A stretch of DNA of 64,000 nt from Comamonas testosteroni ATCC 11996 (GCF_000241525.1 NZ_AHIL01000002.1:474477-538476), one strand, 5' to 3'. Counted from the first letter of the stretch, positions 14,835 to 23,826 are shown. The notes: generated by a model from the sequence alone, not told the origin. Numbers and translations are program-made.

Positions 14835-16532
14835 ATGACATCCACCGCAAACCAAATCACCGTCGGCGCCGTCGTTGCCGAATTCCTCGAGCATTGCGAC
14901 GTGAAGGCCGCCTTCGGGGTGATCTCCATCCACAACATGCCCATCCTCGACGCGATGTTTGCTCGCGGCAAGGTGCGCTTCGTGATGGCGCGCGGCGAGG
15001 CCGGCGCGGGCAATATGGCCGACGCCTGCGCGCGCTCTACATCCAGCCTGGGCGTGTGCATCACCAGCACCGGCCCGGCTTCGGGCAATATCGCCGGCAG
15101 CCTGGTGGAAGCCTATACGGCCGGCACGCCGCTCTTGCACATCACGGGTCAGATCGAGACCCAGTACCTGGACAAGAAGCTGTCCTATATCCATGAGGCG
15201 CCGGACCAGCTGACCATGCTGAAGTCCGTCTCCAAGGCTGCCTTCCGCGTGCTGAGCGCCGAGACCTGCCTGTCCACGCTCAAGGCTGCGGTGCAGACTG
15301 CGATGACCGCCCCCACGGGCCCGGTCAGCGTGGAGATCCCCATCGACATCCAGCAGGCGCTGATAGACATGCCCGCCGATCTGTCGCCGCTGCCGGTGGC
15401 TGTGCTGGCTCCCGGCGAGGCCGCGCTCGATGCACTGGCCGAGCAACTGGCCAAGGCCAGGCGCCCGCTGCTGTGGCTGGGCGGCGGCGCCCGCCATGCC
15501 GGCGCTGCCGTGCAGCGTCTGAAGGCCCTGGGCTTCGGCATCGTGAGCACCGGCCAGGGCCGCGGCATCGTGCCCGAGGACGATCCTGCCTCGCTGGGCG
15601 CCTACAACATCCAGAAGCCCGTCGAGGCCTTCTATCAGCGCTGCGACGCCATGCTGGCCGTGGGCACGCGCCTGCGCAGCAACGAAACCCTGAAGTACGA
15701 ACTCAAGCTGCCGCGCCCGCTGCTGCGCATCGATGTGGACGCTGCCCAGCAAGGCCGCTGCTATATGGATGACGGTTTTGTCTGCGGCGACTCGGCCCTG
15801 GCCCTGAACGGTCTGGCCGACCGCCTGGAAGCGCGGGGCTACAGGGCTGACCCCGAGCTGCTGGCCGACCTGCGCCAGGTGCACGACGAAGTCGTGGCCA
15901 CCATGCGCGACGGCCTGGGCCCCTACAGCGCCCTGGTGCAGCAGCTGCAGCAGGCCGTGGGCCGCAACTTCAACTGGGTGCGTGACGTGACCGTCTCCAA
16001 CAGCACCTGGGGCAACCGCGAGCTGCGCTTCTTCGAGTCCAACTCCGGCGTGCACGCCACGGGCGGCGGCATCGGCATGGGCATGCCCATGGCCATTGGC
16101 GCGGCCATCGGTGCGGCCGAAAGCGGCTCGGGCCGCAAGACCCTGGGCCTGGCCGGCGATGGCGGCTTCATCCTGAACCTGGGCGAGCTCGCCACCCTGG
16201 TGCAGGAGGAGTGCGACACCATGATCGTGCTGATGAACGATCAGCGCTATGGCGTGATCCAGAACATCCAGGATGCCTCCTACGGCGGCCGCCGCTGCTA
16301 CGTGGAGTTGCACACCCCCGACTACGCCCAGCTGTGCGCGTCCATCAAGCTGCCCCATGCCCGCATCAGCGATCTCGAGGATCTGCCTGCGGTGCTGGAA
16401 GGCGCCTGGGGCAAGAAGGGGCCCTTCCTGCTCGAGATCGACATGCGCGCCATCGGCAGCTTCAAGACCACGTTCTCGGGCCCTCCGGTGAACAAGCTGG
16501 ACCAGATCCCGGCCACCACCAAGGCTCAGTGA
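14835..16532 (+). CDS. thiamine diphosphate-dependent enzyme (acetolactate synthase/benzoylformate decarboxylase superfamily)
   Basis: The 565-residue enzyme has an N-terminal pyrimidine-binding domain with the activating glutamate E55 in MARGEAGAGNMADA, a central domain at about 195-330, and a C-terminal pyrophosphate domain with G441-D-G-G ... M467-N-D, the GDG-x25-ND ThDP/Mg2+ motif. Enzymes of this family decarboxylate 2-keto acids or ligate aldehydes. With the aldehyde dehydrogenase 35 bp downstream, decarboxylation of a 2-keto acid to an aldehyde that is then oxidised is the simplest scheme (inference). A true IlvB is unlikely, because no small subunit or other branched-chain gene is present. 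Confidence 0.9.
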   Translation: MTSTANQITVGAVVAEFLEHCDVKAAFGVISIHNMPILDAMFARGKVRFVMARGEAGAGNMADACARSTSSLGVCITSTGPASGNIAGSLVEAYTAGTPLLHITGQIETQYLDKKLSYIHEAPDQLTMLKSVSKAAFRVLSAETCLSTLKAAVQTAMTAPTGPVSVEIPIDIQQALIDMPADLSPLPVAVLAPGEAALDALAEQLAKARRPLLWLGGGARHAGAAVQRLKALGFGIVSTGQGRGIVPEDDPASLGAYNIQKPVEAFYQRCDAMLAVGTRLRSNETLKYELKLPRPLLRIDVDAAQQGRCYMDDGFVCGDSALALNGLADRLEARGYRADPELLADLRQVHDEVVATMRDGLGPYSALVQQLQQAVGRNFNWVRDVTVSNSTWGNRELRFFESNSGVHATGGGIGMGMPMAIGAAIGAAESGSGRKTLGLAGDGGFILNLGELATLVQEECDTMIVLMNDQRYGVIQNIQDASYGGRRCYVELHTPDYAQLCASIKLPHARISDLEDLPAVLEGAWGKKGPFLLEIDMRAIGSFKTTFSGPPVNKLDQIPATTKAQ

Positions 16533-16567
16533 GCCAGCACGACCAGCAAGAACGAAAGAGCTTCACG

Positions 16568-18043
16568 ATGTCGAACCTAGAACTGCTCCCCATCAATATC
16601 GGCGGCGAATGGCGTCTTGGCGGCGGCGACGAGTCCGCCACGCTCTACCCCGCAACCGGCGAGGTGGTGGGCCGCCTGCGCGCTCCCAGCCTGGCCGATG
16701 TGCAAGAGGCCATCGAGAAGGCCGACCATGCCTTTCGCACCAGCGGCTGGGCCCAGAAGAAGCCCCATGAGCGTGCCGCCGTGCTGCACCGCGTGGCCCA
16801 GCTGATCCGCGAGCGTGCCGAGCCTCTGGCCCAGCTGCAGCGCCTCGATAACGGCAAGCCCATCAGCGAGACGCGCGCCCTGGTGGCCAGCGCCGCCGGC
16901 ACCTTCCAGTTCTTCGCGGCAGCCTGCGAGACCATGGAGGAGACCATCACGCCCTCGCGTGGCGACTTCATGACCATGAGCGTCTATGAGCCCATGGGCG
17001 TGGTCGCGGCCATCACGCCGTGGAACTCGCCCATCGCCAGCGAGGCGCAAAAGCTCGCCCCCGCGCTGGCCGCCGGCAACGCCGTGGTCGTCAAGCCCGC
17101 CGAGGCCACGCCGCTGCTGGCGCTGGAGCTGGCCAAAATCTGCGAAGAGGCCGGCGTGCCCAAGGGCATCGTCAGCGTGCTGCCCGGCCGTGGCTCGGTG
17201 ATCGGCGACGCCATCACCAAGCACCCGCTGGTCAAGCGCGTGTCGTTCACGGGCGGCACTTCCACCGGCAAGCACATCGCCCGCATTGCGGCCGACAAGA
17301 TGATGCCTGTCTCGCTGGAGCTGGGCGGCAAGTCGGCCACCATGGTGCTGGAGGACGCCGACCTCGACCATGCCGTCAACGGTGTGCTCTACGGCATCTT
17401 CAGCTCCTCGGGCGAATCCTGCATCGCGGGCTCGCGCCTGTTCGTGGCACGCAAGCTCTACGGCGACTTCATGGAGCGCCTCACGGCCAAGGCCGCCGCC
17501 TTGCGCGTGGGCGATCCGGCCGACGAGCGCACCCAGATGGGCCCGCTGATCACCGCCAAGCACCGCGAATCCATCGAGAGCTATGTGCAGCTGGGCCTGT
17601 CCGAAGGCGGCCGGCTGCGCACCGGCGGCCACCGCCCTGAGGGTGCGCTGTACGAGCGCGGCTACTACTACCGCCCGACCATCCTCGAAGGCGTGACCAA
17701 CAACGACCAGATCTGCCAGCAGGAGATCTTCGGCCCCGTGCTCGTGGCCATGCCCTTCGATGACGAAGAGGCCTTGCTTGAGCAGGCCAACGACAGCGTC
17801 TACGCACTGGCTGCCGGCATCTGGACGCGCGACTACAAGGCCGCCTGGCGCATAGGCCGCGCGGTGCAGGCCGGTACCGTGTGGATCAACACCTACAAGC
17901 AGTTCTCCATCTCCACGCCCTTCGGCGGCTGGCGCGACAGCGGCCTGGGCCGCGAGAAGGGACGGCTGGGCATACAGCAGTACATGGAGCAGAAAAGCAT
18001 GTACTGGGGCTTGAACGAACACCCGCTGGCCTGGGCAAATTAA
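16568..18043 (+). CDS. aldehyde dehydrogenase, NAD(P)+-dependent
   Basis: The 491-residue enzyme shows all ALDH superfamily landmarks: N153 in TPWNSP, cofactor-contacting FTGGTSTG (227-234), the general base E251 in LELGGKS, and the nucleophile C285 in SSGESCIAG. The length and the CIAGSR context fit the betaine aldehyde/benzaldehyde type. It starts at ATG 16568, 35 bp after the ThDP enzyme stop, and the VOC gene begins 9 bp after its end. It probably oxidises the aldehyde made by the preceding enzyme to a carboxylic acid; the substrate is not determinable from sequence. Confidence 0.95.
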   Translation: MSNLELLPINIGGEWRLGGGDESATLYPATGEVVGRLRAPSLADVQEAIEKADHAFRTSGWAQKKPHERAAVLHRVAQLIRERAEPLAQLQRLDNGKPISETRALVASAAGTFQFFAAACETMEETITPSRGDFMTMSVYEPMGVVAAITPWNSPIASEAQKLAPALAAGNAVVVKPAEATPLLALELAKICEEAGVPKGIVSVLPGRGSVIGDAITKHPLVKRVSFTGGTSTGKHIARIAADKMMPVSLELGGKSATMVLEDADLDHAVNGVLYGIFSSSGESCIAGSRLFVARKLYGDFMERLTAKAAALRVGDPADERTQMGPLITAKHRESIESYVQLGLSEGGRLRTGGHRPEGALYERGYYYRPTILEGVTNNDQICQQEIFGPVLVAMPFDDEEALLEQANDSVYALAAGIWTRDYKAAWRIGRAVQAGTVWINTYKQFSISTPFGGWRDSGLGREKGRLGIQQYMEQKSMYWGLNEHPLAWAN

Positions 18044-18052
18044 GGAGCGATC

Positions 18053-19012
18053 ATGAGCGTACTGGGCATTGACGAAATCAGCTACGGCGCCGACGACCTG
18101 GCGGCCTGCCGCCAGTTCTTCCTCGACTGGGGCCTGAGCCTGGTCGACGAGCAGGCCGACCGGCTGGTGTTCGAGACACTGAACGGCTGCCGCGTGATCG
18201 TGGCTGCCACCAATCACCCCGATCTGCCGCCCGCTATCGAGCCCGGCCCCACGCTGCGCGAGGTGGTCTGGGGAGTGGAAAGCGAAGCAGACCTGGCTTT
18301 GTATGCAGATCGCATCCGCGCGCTTCCAGGCTTCGTCCAGGGCAATGGCCGCATCGGCTGCACCGACCCCAACGGCCTGGCCGTGCGCCTGCAGCTCACG
18401 CAAAAGCGCGATGTGCAGATGCAAAGCGCCGAGTACAACACCTGGGACCGCAAGGGCCGTATCAACCAGGCCAGCCCGGCCTATGAGCGCGCCCAGCCCA
18501 TCGAGGTCGGCCATGTGGTGTTCTTCGTCAAGGACGTGCAGGCCTGCGAGCGCTTCTATGTGGAGAACTTCGGCTTTGCGGCCTCGGACCGCTATCCCGA
18601 GCGCGGCGCCTTCCTGCGTACCGCGCCCGATGGCGGTCACCACGACATCTTCTTGCTGCAGCGCCCCGACAAGCATGCGGGCCTGAACCATGTGGCCTTC
18701 ACCGTGCGCGACATTCACGAGGTCTTCGGCGGTGGCATGCACATCTCGCGCTGCGGCTGGGACACCCAGCTCGGCCCGGGTCGCCACCCCGTGTCCTCGG
18801 CCTATTTCTGGTACTTCAAGAATCCGGCCGGTGCGCTGGTTGAGTACTACGCCGATGAGGACCAGCTGACTGCCGACTGGCAGCCGCGCGAGTTCGAACC
18901 CGGACCGACGGTGTTTGCCGAATGGGCCATTGACGGCGGCCTGGACGGCAACACCCGACGCCAGAAGGGCGTGGGCGCTGCCGACGGCAAGTTTCTGACC
19001 GACAAGAAATGA
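18053..19012 (+). CDS. VOC-family dioxygenase, extradiol ring-cleavage type
   Basis: The 319-residue protein contains two vicinal-oxygen-chelate modules (about 4-118 and 150-268). The second carries the metal triad H154 (GHVVFF), H213 (LNHVAF) and E264 (LVEYYADED), matching the 2-His-1-carboxylate Fe(II) site of type I extradiol dioxygenases such as catechol 2,3-dioxygenase. H229 in GGGMH may also lie at the active site. It is translationally close to the aldehyde dehydrogenase (9 bp) and followed by repeat R3. It is the best candidate in the block for aromatic ring opening. A glyoxalase role is less likely given the two-module extradiol layout. Confidence 0.88.
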   Translation: MSVLGIDEISYGADDLAACRQFFLDWGLSLVDEQADRLVFETLNGCRVIVAATNHPDLPPAIEPGPTLREVVWGVESEADLALYADRIRALPGFVQGNGRIGCTDPNGLAVRLQLTQKRDVQMQSAEYNTWDRKGRINQASPAYERAQPIEVGHVVFFVKDVQACERFYVENFGFAASDRYPERGAFLRTAPDGGHHDIFLLQRPDKHAGLNHVAFTVRDIHEVFGGGMHISRCGWDTQLGPGRHPVSSAYFWYFKNPAGALVEYYADEDQLTADWQPREFEPGPTVFAEWAIDGGLDGNTRRQKGVGAADGKFLTDKK

Positions 19013-19014
19013 AA

Positions 19015-19108
19015 CACCCTCTGAGCCGCTTCGCGCCTTCCCCCTCTCTCGCTTCGCGGGAGGGGGACAACACCCTCGCTGCGGGGCGGCCCTTGCTTGG
19101 TGTCTCTG
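19015..19108 (+). repeat. stop-anchored GC-rich repeat, copy R3
   Basis: Starts 2 nt after the VOC stop. It has all modules: CACCCTCTGAGCCGCTTCGC, CCCCCTCTC-TCGCTTC-GCGGGAGGGGG hairpin, ACACCCTCGCTGCGGGG and CGGCCCTTGCTTGGTGTCTC. Confidence 0.8.
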
Positions 19109-19174
19109 ATGTGAGCGAATTCTCCAGATCCTCTGGCTGGCTAGAGGCTTAACCACAACCCCACGGGCTATTTC

Positions 19175-20152
19175 ATGAAAAACATTCGTCGCCAGGTAGT
19201 TATCGCTGCTGCATTGCTGGCTGCAGCCCAGATGTCAGGTTCCGCGCTGGCGCAAGCCTATCCGAGCAAGCCCATCACCATCGTCGTGGCCTATCCGGCT
19301 GGCGGCGATACCGATGCCATGGCACGCCTGTATGCCGAGAAGCTGGGCCAGCGACTGGGGCAGCCCGTGGTGGTGGACAACCGGCCCGGTGCCAGCGGCA
19401 CCATCGGCACCGTGCATGTGGCCAAGGCCGCACCCGACGGCTACACCTTGCTGCTGGCGCCCAATACCTTTGCCATCGCCCAGTTCGTGCTCAAGACCAA
19501 CGCGGGTTCGAGCTACGACGTGCTCGGCGGCTTCACGTCCATCGTGCAGACCAGCGTGCAGCCCATGTTCGTGGCCGCCAGTCAGAGCTCGGGCATCAAG
19601 GACATCAAGGCCCTGGCGATCCAGGGCAAGCGCGACGGCCTGACCTATGCCAGCCCCGGCAGCGGCTCGCCCATGCACATCCTGGGCGAGATGTTCAACA
19701 AGGCCGCTGGCACCAAGCTGTCCCACATTCCCTACAAGGGCGTGGCGCCCGCAGTCAACGATCTGATCGGCGGCCATGTGCCCACGACCTTCATGACCTG
19801 GGGGCCCATCGCGCCCTATGCAGGCGGCAAGGTCAACGTGCTGGCCGTGGCCGATGCGCAGCGCAGCCCGCTGGCACCGAATGTGCCCACACTGGCCGAG
19901 CAGGGCGTCAAGGATGTGGAAGTGTCGGCCTGGCAAGGCCTGTTCGGCCCCAAGGGAATGAAGCCCGAGACCGTCAAGCTGCTGAACACCCACCTCAATG
20001 AAATTCTGAGGATGCCGGACGTGGTCGCCAAGATGGCGGCCTTCGGCGCCCTGCCTGCGGGCGGCGAGCCGGCACGTCTGGAAAAGACCAACGCTGCCGA
20101 CTACAACCGCTTCGGCAAGCTCATCAAGGACCTGGATATCCGGGCCGACTAA
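19175..20152 (+). CDS. Bug/TctC-family periplasmic solute-binding protein, second of two
   Basis: The 325-residue receptor has a signal peptide (1-26, ending SALA-QA), then YPSKPITIVVAYPAGGDTD, the DNRPGASGTIG loop (around 67-77) and the PNVPTLAEQG motif near 237. It shares the fold with the Bug protein at 9911 but differs in the ligand-contacting loops, so it may take a different carboxylate. It lies between the ring-cleavage and ring-hydroxylating genes, flanked by repeats R3 and R4. No TctA/TctB partner is present in the window; it may work with a distant transporter or in sensing. Confidence 0.92.
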   Translation: MKNIRRQVVIAAALLAAAQMSGSALAQAYPSKPITIVVAYPAGGDTDAMARLYAEKLGQRLGQPVVVDNRPGASGTIGTVHVAKAAPDGYTLLLAPNTFAIAQFVLKTNAGSSYDVLGGFTSIVQTSVQPMFVAASQSSGIKDIKALAIQGKRDGLTYASPGSGSPMHILGEMFNKAAGTKLSHIPYKGVAPAVNDLIGGHVPTTFMTWGPIAPYAGGKVNVLAVADAQRSPLAPNVPTLAEQGVKDVEVSAWQGLFGPKGMKPETVKLLNTHLNEILRMPDVVAKMAAFGALPAGGEPARLEKTNAADYNRFGKLIKDLDIRAD

Positions 20153-20158
20153 ATGACC

Positions 20159-20237
20159 AACCCCCTGAGTCGCTTCGCGCCTTCCCCCATGGGGGACGAC
20201 ACCCTCGGTGCGGGGCGGCCCTTCCTCGGTGTCCCTG
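20159..20237 (+). repeat. stop-anchored GC-rich repeat, copy R4
   Basis: Begins 6-7 nt after the Bug stop: CCCCCTGAGTCGCTTCGCGC, CCCCC-ATG-GGGGG hairpin, ACGACACCCTCGGTGCGGGG, CGGCCCTTCCTCGGTGTC. Confidence 0.8.
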
Positions 20238-20336
20238 AGGTCGGGCCGCGCCAGTTTCACGCGATACGGGTGGCACGCAGCGCTCCGGGCGATGAAACCG
20301 AACCACGATTCAAGACAGTTTTCGAAGGAGAGAACC

Positions 20337-20558
20337 ATGGCCGCTGATCGATATCTCGAGCCGCATCAGGCGCGCGAGCGCGCCTCCACCCTGTTTGAGG
20401 ACCTGCTGGGCGACTCCATTGAGCGCGCCTTCGGCGAGGGCGTGCAGACGCTGCCCGAGCTGGTGGCCTACATCAACCGCAGCGGCCCCGCCGGCGAGAA
20501 CGGCGAGCCCTGGACCGAAGACAGCTTTCAGGCGCTGATGGCCCGTCTGGGCTATTGA
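20337..20558 (+). CDS. small recombinase-like helix-turn-helix protein linked to Rieske oxygenases
   Basis: The 73-residue acidic protein starts at ATG 20337 behind the strong Shine-Dalgarno AAGGAGAG and ends 24 bp before the Rieske subunit. The pattern YLEPHQARERASTLFEDLL...LVAYINRSG...PWTEDSFQALMARLG matches small proteins annotated as recombinase-like HTH that precede VanA-type oxygenase genes in beta-proteobacteria (family recognition from memory). The C-terminal half resembles a helix-turn-helix with the PWTEDSF helix. Its function is not known; it could modulate the oxygenase genes or the enzyme itself. Confidence 0.8.
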   Translation: MAADRYLEPHQARERASTLFEDLLGDSIERAFGEGVQTLPELVAYINRSGPAGENGEPWTEDSFQALMARLGY

Positions 20559-20582
20559 GACAGAACAGGACAGGAGTACCCC

Positions 20583-21608
20583 ATGAACGTACAAACCATC
20601 ACCATCAATCCGGTGGACCGTTTGCTCAACACGGGTCTGAAGAACCTCTGGTATGCGGTCTGCCCTTCGGATTTCGTCAAGACCGAGCCCGTCTCGCTGC
20701 GCCGCTTCGGCCGCAAGATCGCGCTGTGGCGCGACGCTGCCGGTCAGGTCCATGCGCTGGAAGACCACTGCCCGCACCGCGGCGCGCCGCTGTCCCAGGG
20801 CGTGATCCTGGGCGACCGCCTGGCCTGCCCCTACCACGGAGTGGAAGTGCGCTGCGACGGCACGGTGACCAAGGTGCCCGGCAGCCCCGGCTGCAAGCTC
20901 GAAGGCTCGCGTGCCGCGCTGGCCTTCCATGTGCGCGAGATGCACGGCGCGATCTTCCTCTACAACAGCGACAAGCATGTGGACGAGGCTCCCGATTTCA
21001 GCCTGCCCGAGGAACTGAGCTCGCCCGAGTACTCGAACTTCCTGTGCTATGCCGAGTGGCGCAGCGACTACCGCTACGCGCTGGACAACGTCATGGACCC
21101 CATGCACGGCACCTTCCTGCACAAGCAGTCGCACTCCATGGCCGAGGGCGACAGCAAGGCCAGCTTCCAGGTGCGTGACACCGATCACGGCTTCGTGTTC
21201 GAGAAGGTCGGCCAGCGCGGCGTGAACTTCGACTGGACCGAATATGGCGAAACCGGCGTGCAGTGGATGCGCCTGGAGATCCCGTACCCCAAGACCGGCG
21301 GCCCCGGCGGCAACTTCGCCATCGTCGCCTGCGTCACGCCCATCAGCGCCGATCTGTGCGCCGTGTTCTTCTGGCGCGCGCGCAAGGTGCAGGGCTGGAT
21401 GCGCGACACCTGGCGTTTCCTCTACCGCAACCGCCTCGAGGCGCGCCACTGGGCCGTGCTGGAGCAGGACCGCATCATGATGGAGCAGATGGAAGCCGAC
21501 GCCAATGAGCGCGAGAACCTCTACCAGCATGACATCGGCCTGGTGCGCCTGCGTCGCCACCTGCGTCGTCAGGCCCAGGAACAGATCGACGAAGGCATCG
21601 CATCATGA
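20583..21608 (+). CDS. Rieske non-haem iron oxygenase, alpha subunit (VanA/phthalate dioxygenase type)
   Basis: The 341-residue oxygenase has Rieske ligands C63-x-H65 and C82-x2-H85 binding the 2Fe-2S cluster. The mononuclear iron site is D172-x2-H175-x4-H180 (LDNVMDPMHGTFLH), with a further acidic ligand expected in LEQDRIMMEQ. The length and single-subunit design match the O-demethylase/phthalate dioxygenase class, which hydroxylates or demethylates aromatic acids. It overlaps the reductase start by 4 nt, giving a two-component enzyme. It likely catalyses the first attack on the substrate. Vanillate is only one of many possible substrates and cannot be assigned. Confidence 0.95.
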   Translation: MNVQTITINPVDRLLNTGLKNLWYAVCPSDFVKTEPVSLRRFGRKIALWRDAAGQVHALEDHCPHRGAPLSQGVILGDRLACPYHGVEVRCDGTVTKVPGSPGCKLEGSRAALAFHVREMHGAIFLYNSDKHVDEAPDFSLPEELSSPEYSNFLCYAEWRSDYRYALDNVMDPMHGTFLHKQSHSMAEGDSKASFQVRDTDHGFVFEKVGQRGVNFDWTEYGETGVQWMRLEIPYPKTGGPGGNFAIVACVTPISADLCAVFFWRARKVQGWMRDTWRFLYRNRLEARHWAVLEQDRIMMEQMEADANERENLYQHDIGLVRLRRHLRRQAQEQIDEGIAS

Positions 21609-22564
21609 GCAACAGCTTGCAGGCCTTTGTGCACACGCTGCGCTTCGAGGCCCAGGACACCATCAGCGTGGAGCTGCGCCCGGTCGATGGCGGCGAGTTC
21701 CCTGCCTTCACGGCCGGCTCGCATATCGACCTGCACCTGCCCAACGGGCTGGTGCGCAGCTATTCCCTGTCCAACGACAGCAGCGAGCGCCATCGCTACG
21801 TGGTCGGCGTGCTGCGCGATCGCGCCAGCCGCGGTGGCTCGCGCTGCGTGCACGAGTCGCTGCGCGTGGGCATGCCCATCACCATCTCCGAGCCGCGCAA
21901 CCACTTCGCGCTCGACGAGACGGCAACGCATTCGGTGCTGGTGGCTGGCGGCATCGGCATCACGCCCATGCTGTGCATGGCACGCCGCTTGAAGAGCTTG
22001 GGACATTCGTTCGAGATGCTGTACTTTGCGCGCGAGCGCAAGAGTGCGGCCTTTCTGGCCGAGCTGCAGGCCCTGGGCATGCCACTGCACCTGCACTTCG
22101 ATGCCGAGGCGGGCGGGCCGCCCGACCTGCGGGCATTGCTGGCGCAGCGCGCCCCCGAGGCGGGCCTGCACCACTATTCCTGCGGCCCGACGCCCATGCT
22201 TGATGCCTTCGAGAAGTTCTGCGCGGAGCTCGGTCATGCCAATGCCCATATCGAGCGCTTCACGCCCGTGGAGGTCAAGGCATCGTCCGATGCGCGCAGC
22301 AACTACACGGTGGAGCTCAAGCGCAGCGGCCGCTTCATCGAGATCACGCCCGAGAAGTCCCTGCTGGACACGCTGCTGGACGCCGGTGTCGATGTGGATC
22401 ACAGCTGCTGCGAAGGGGTCTGCGGCTCCTGCGAGACCCGTGTGCTGGAAGGCGTTCCCGACCACCGCGACTCGGTGCTCAGCCCCAAGGAGCGCGCTGG
22501 CAACAAGGTCATGATGGTCTGCGTCTCCGGCTGCAAGAGCGAGCGCCTGGTCCTGGATATATGA
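21605..22564 (+). CDS. PDR/VanB-family oxidoreductase, reductase partner of the Rieske oxygenase
   Basis: The 319-residue reductase is ordered flavin domain (RSYS at 51-54), NAD(P)H domain (GGIGITPM 115-122, CGP 193-195) and C-terminal plant-type ferredoxin domain with C268-x4-C273-x2-C276 and C306. It passes electrons from NAD(P)H through flavin and the 2Fe-2S cluster to the Rieske protein. ATGA overlap with the oxygenase gene ensures stoichiometric synthesis. Repeat R5 starts 1-2 nt after its stop, marking the end of the oxygenase unit. Confidence 0.95.
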   Translation: MSNSLQAFVHTLRFEAQDTISVELRPVDGGEFPAFTAGSHIDLHLPNGLVRSYSLSNDSSERHRYVVGVLRDRASRGGSRCVHESLRVGMPITISEPRNHFALDETATHSVLVAGGIGITPMLCMARRLKSLGHSFEMLYFARERKSAAFLAELQALGMPLHLHFDAEAGGPPDLRALLAQRAPEAGLHHYSCGPTPMLDAFEKFCAELGHANAHIERFTPVEVKASSDARSNYTVELKRSGRFIEITPEKSLLDTLLDAGVDVDHSCCEGVCGSCETRVLEGVPDHRDSVLSPKERAGNKVMMVCVSGCKSERLVLDI

Positions 22565-22680
22565 CACCCCCTGAGTCGCTTCGCGCCTTCCCCCCTCTCT
22601 GTATCCGCTTCGCGGGAGAGGGGGGCGGCACCCTCGGCGCGGGGCTGCGCGGCCGGCCCGCGTCCTTCATCGGTGTCCCT
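22565..22680 (+). repeat. stop-anchored GC-rich repeat, copy R5
   Basis: Longest copy in the catabolic block. It runs CACCCCCTGAGTCGCTTCGC, then a CCCCCCTCTC...GAGAGGGGGG hairpin, then GGCACCCTCGGCGCGGGG with an extra CTGCGCGGCCGGCC, ending ATCGGTGTCCCT. Confidence 0.8.
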
Positions 22681-22761
22681 GAGCTGGACCATGCTGAATT
22701 GACGAGTGAGGCCCTGGGCCAGCAACTGAAGACAACCCACCACCCCTAGAGGAGACAAACC

Positions 22762-23826
22762 ATGAAATCCATCCATACGCCGGCCCTCGGCGTGGCGCTA
22801 GCCTGCCTGGCATCTTTGCCCGGCGCCGCTTCGGCACAGTCCAAGGTCGAGCTTTTCGGCGTCGTCGACGTCGGCGTGGCTCATCTGGGCGGCTCGGGAG
22901 CCTCCAAGACCGGCCTTTCCACAGGCGGCGCCAACATCAGCCGCCTGGGCTTTCGCGGCACCGAGGATCTGGGCGGCGGCCTTAAGGCGGGCTTCTGGCT
23001 CGAGGCCGGCCTGGACGTGGACAGCGGCGCCGGCAAGGCCACGGGCGGCGGACTGAGCTTCAATCGCCGCTCCACCGTGAGCCTGATGGGCAACTGGGGC
23101 GAGGTGCGCCTGGGGCGCGACGACTCGGCCACCTTTCTGAACACGCTGATCTTCGATCCCTTCCTGACCAACGGCGTGGGCGGCACGGGTGCCTTCACCA
23201 TGCTGGGCATTCCGGGCGTTCCCTCGACCGGCGGCGCGCCCATACAGATCAGCAATGCAGTGAGCTATTTCCTGCCCCAGAACCTGGGCGGCTTCTACGG
23301 TCAGGCTCAGCTGGCATTCGGCGAGCAGCCCAGCGGCGCGCCCAACAAGCGCGAGGGCGACTATCGCGGCCTGCGCCTGGGCTACCGCCAGGGCGCGTTC
23401 AACGGCGCGCTGGCCACGGGCCGTCTCTACGGCAACACCAGCGACACCAATCTGACGGCGAACAATGTGGGTCTGTCCTACGACTTCGGTGTGGCCAAGC
23501 CCATGCTGCTGTGGGCCTCGGAAAAGCGCGGCGGCACCAAGATCACGGCCGTGCAACTGGGCGTGACCGCTCCCGTGGGCAATGGCGAGGCCCGTGCCTC
23601 CTTCGGCCACTACAACCTGTCCGGCAGCAATGCGGACTGGAACAAGATCAGCGTGGGCTATGGCTACAACTTCTCCAAGCGCACCCAGGTCTACGGCACC
23701 TATGCCTTCCTGAAGAACAAGGGCTCGGCGGCGAAGTCCATCGGCGTGCAGGGGCTGAGCGCTCCCGGCACCACGCCGGGCGGCAACGCGAACGGCCTGG
23801 AACTGGGCATCCGCCACTTCTTCTGA
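22762..23826 (+). CDS. outer-membrane porin (Gram-negative porin, Omp32-like)
   Basis: The 354-residue protein has a signal peptide (1-25, ending SAQS), mature start SKVELFGVVDVGV, and alternating amphipathic strands rich in Gly and Tyr. It ends in ...GIRHFF, the C-terminal aromatic that BAM recognises. It is a trimeric 16-strand porin of the type found in Comamonas and Delftia, which favour anionic solutes. Its place at the end of the catabolic block suggests a dedicated entry route for the organic acid. The Shine-Dalgarno GAGGAGAC is strong. Confidence 0.93.
   Translation: MKSIHTPALGVALACLASLPGAASAQSKVELFGVVDVGVAHLGGSGASKTGLSTGGANISRLGFRGTEDLGGGLKAGFWLEAGLDVDSGAGKATGGGLSFNRRSTVSLMGNWGEVRLGRDDSATFLNTLIFDPFLTNGVGGTGAFTMLGIPGVPSTGGAPIQISNAVSYFLPQNLGGFYGQAQLAFGEQPSGAPNKREGDYRGLRLGYRQGAFNGALATGRLYGNTSDTNLTANNVGLSYDFGVAKPMLLWASEKRGGTKITAVQLGVTAPVGNGEARASFGHYNLSGSNADWNKISVGYGYNFSKRTQVYGTYAFLKNKGSAAKSIGVQGLSAPGTTPGGNANGLELGIRHFF

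Noticed and set aside
14835..16532. Acetolactate synthase large subunit (ilvB)
   Set aside because: No small subunit or branched-chain genes are near; the enzyme is followed by an aldehyde dehydrogenase, and the N-terminal active-site surroundings (MARGEAGAGN) differ from IlvB.
16577..19156. 859-residue minus-strand open frame across the aldehyde dehydrogenase and VOC genes
   Set aside because: A GC-rich shadow frame: low-complexity, His- and Ala-rich, without a known domain, and antisense to two enzymes with complete active sites.
20583..22564. Vanillate O-demethylase vanAB by name
   Set aside because: The family is clear, but many Rieske oxygenases of this type act on other aromatic acids and no vanillate-specific neighbour (such as vanR or vdh) is present, so no gene symbol was given.
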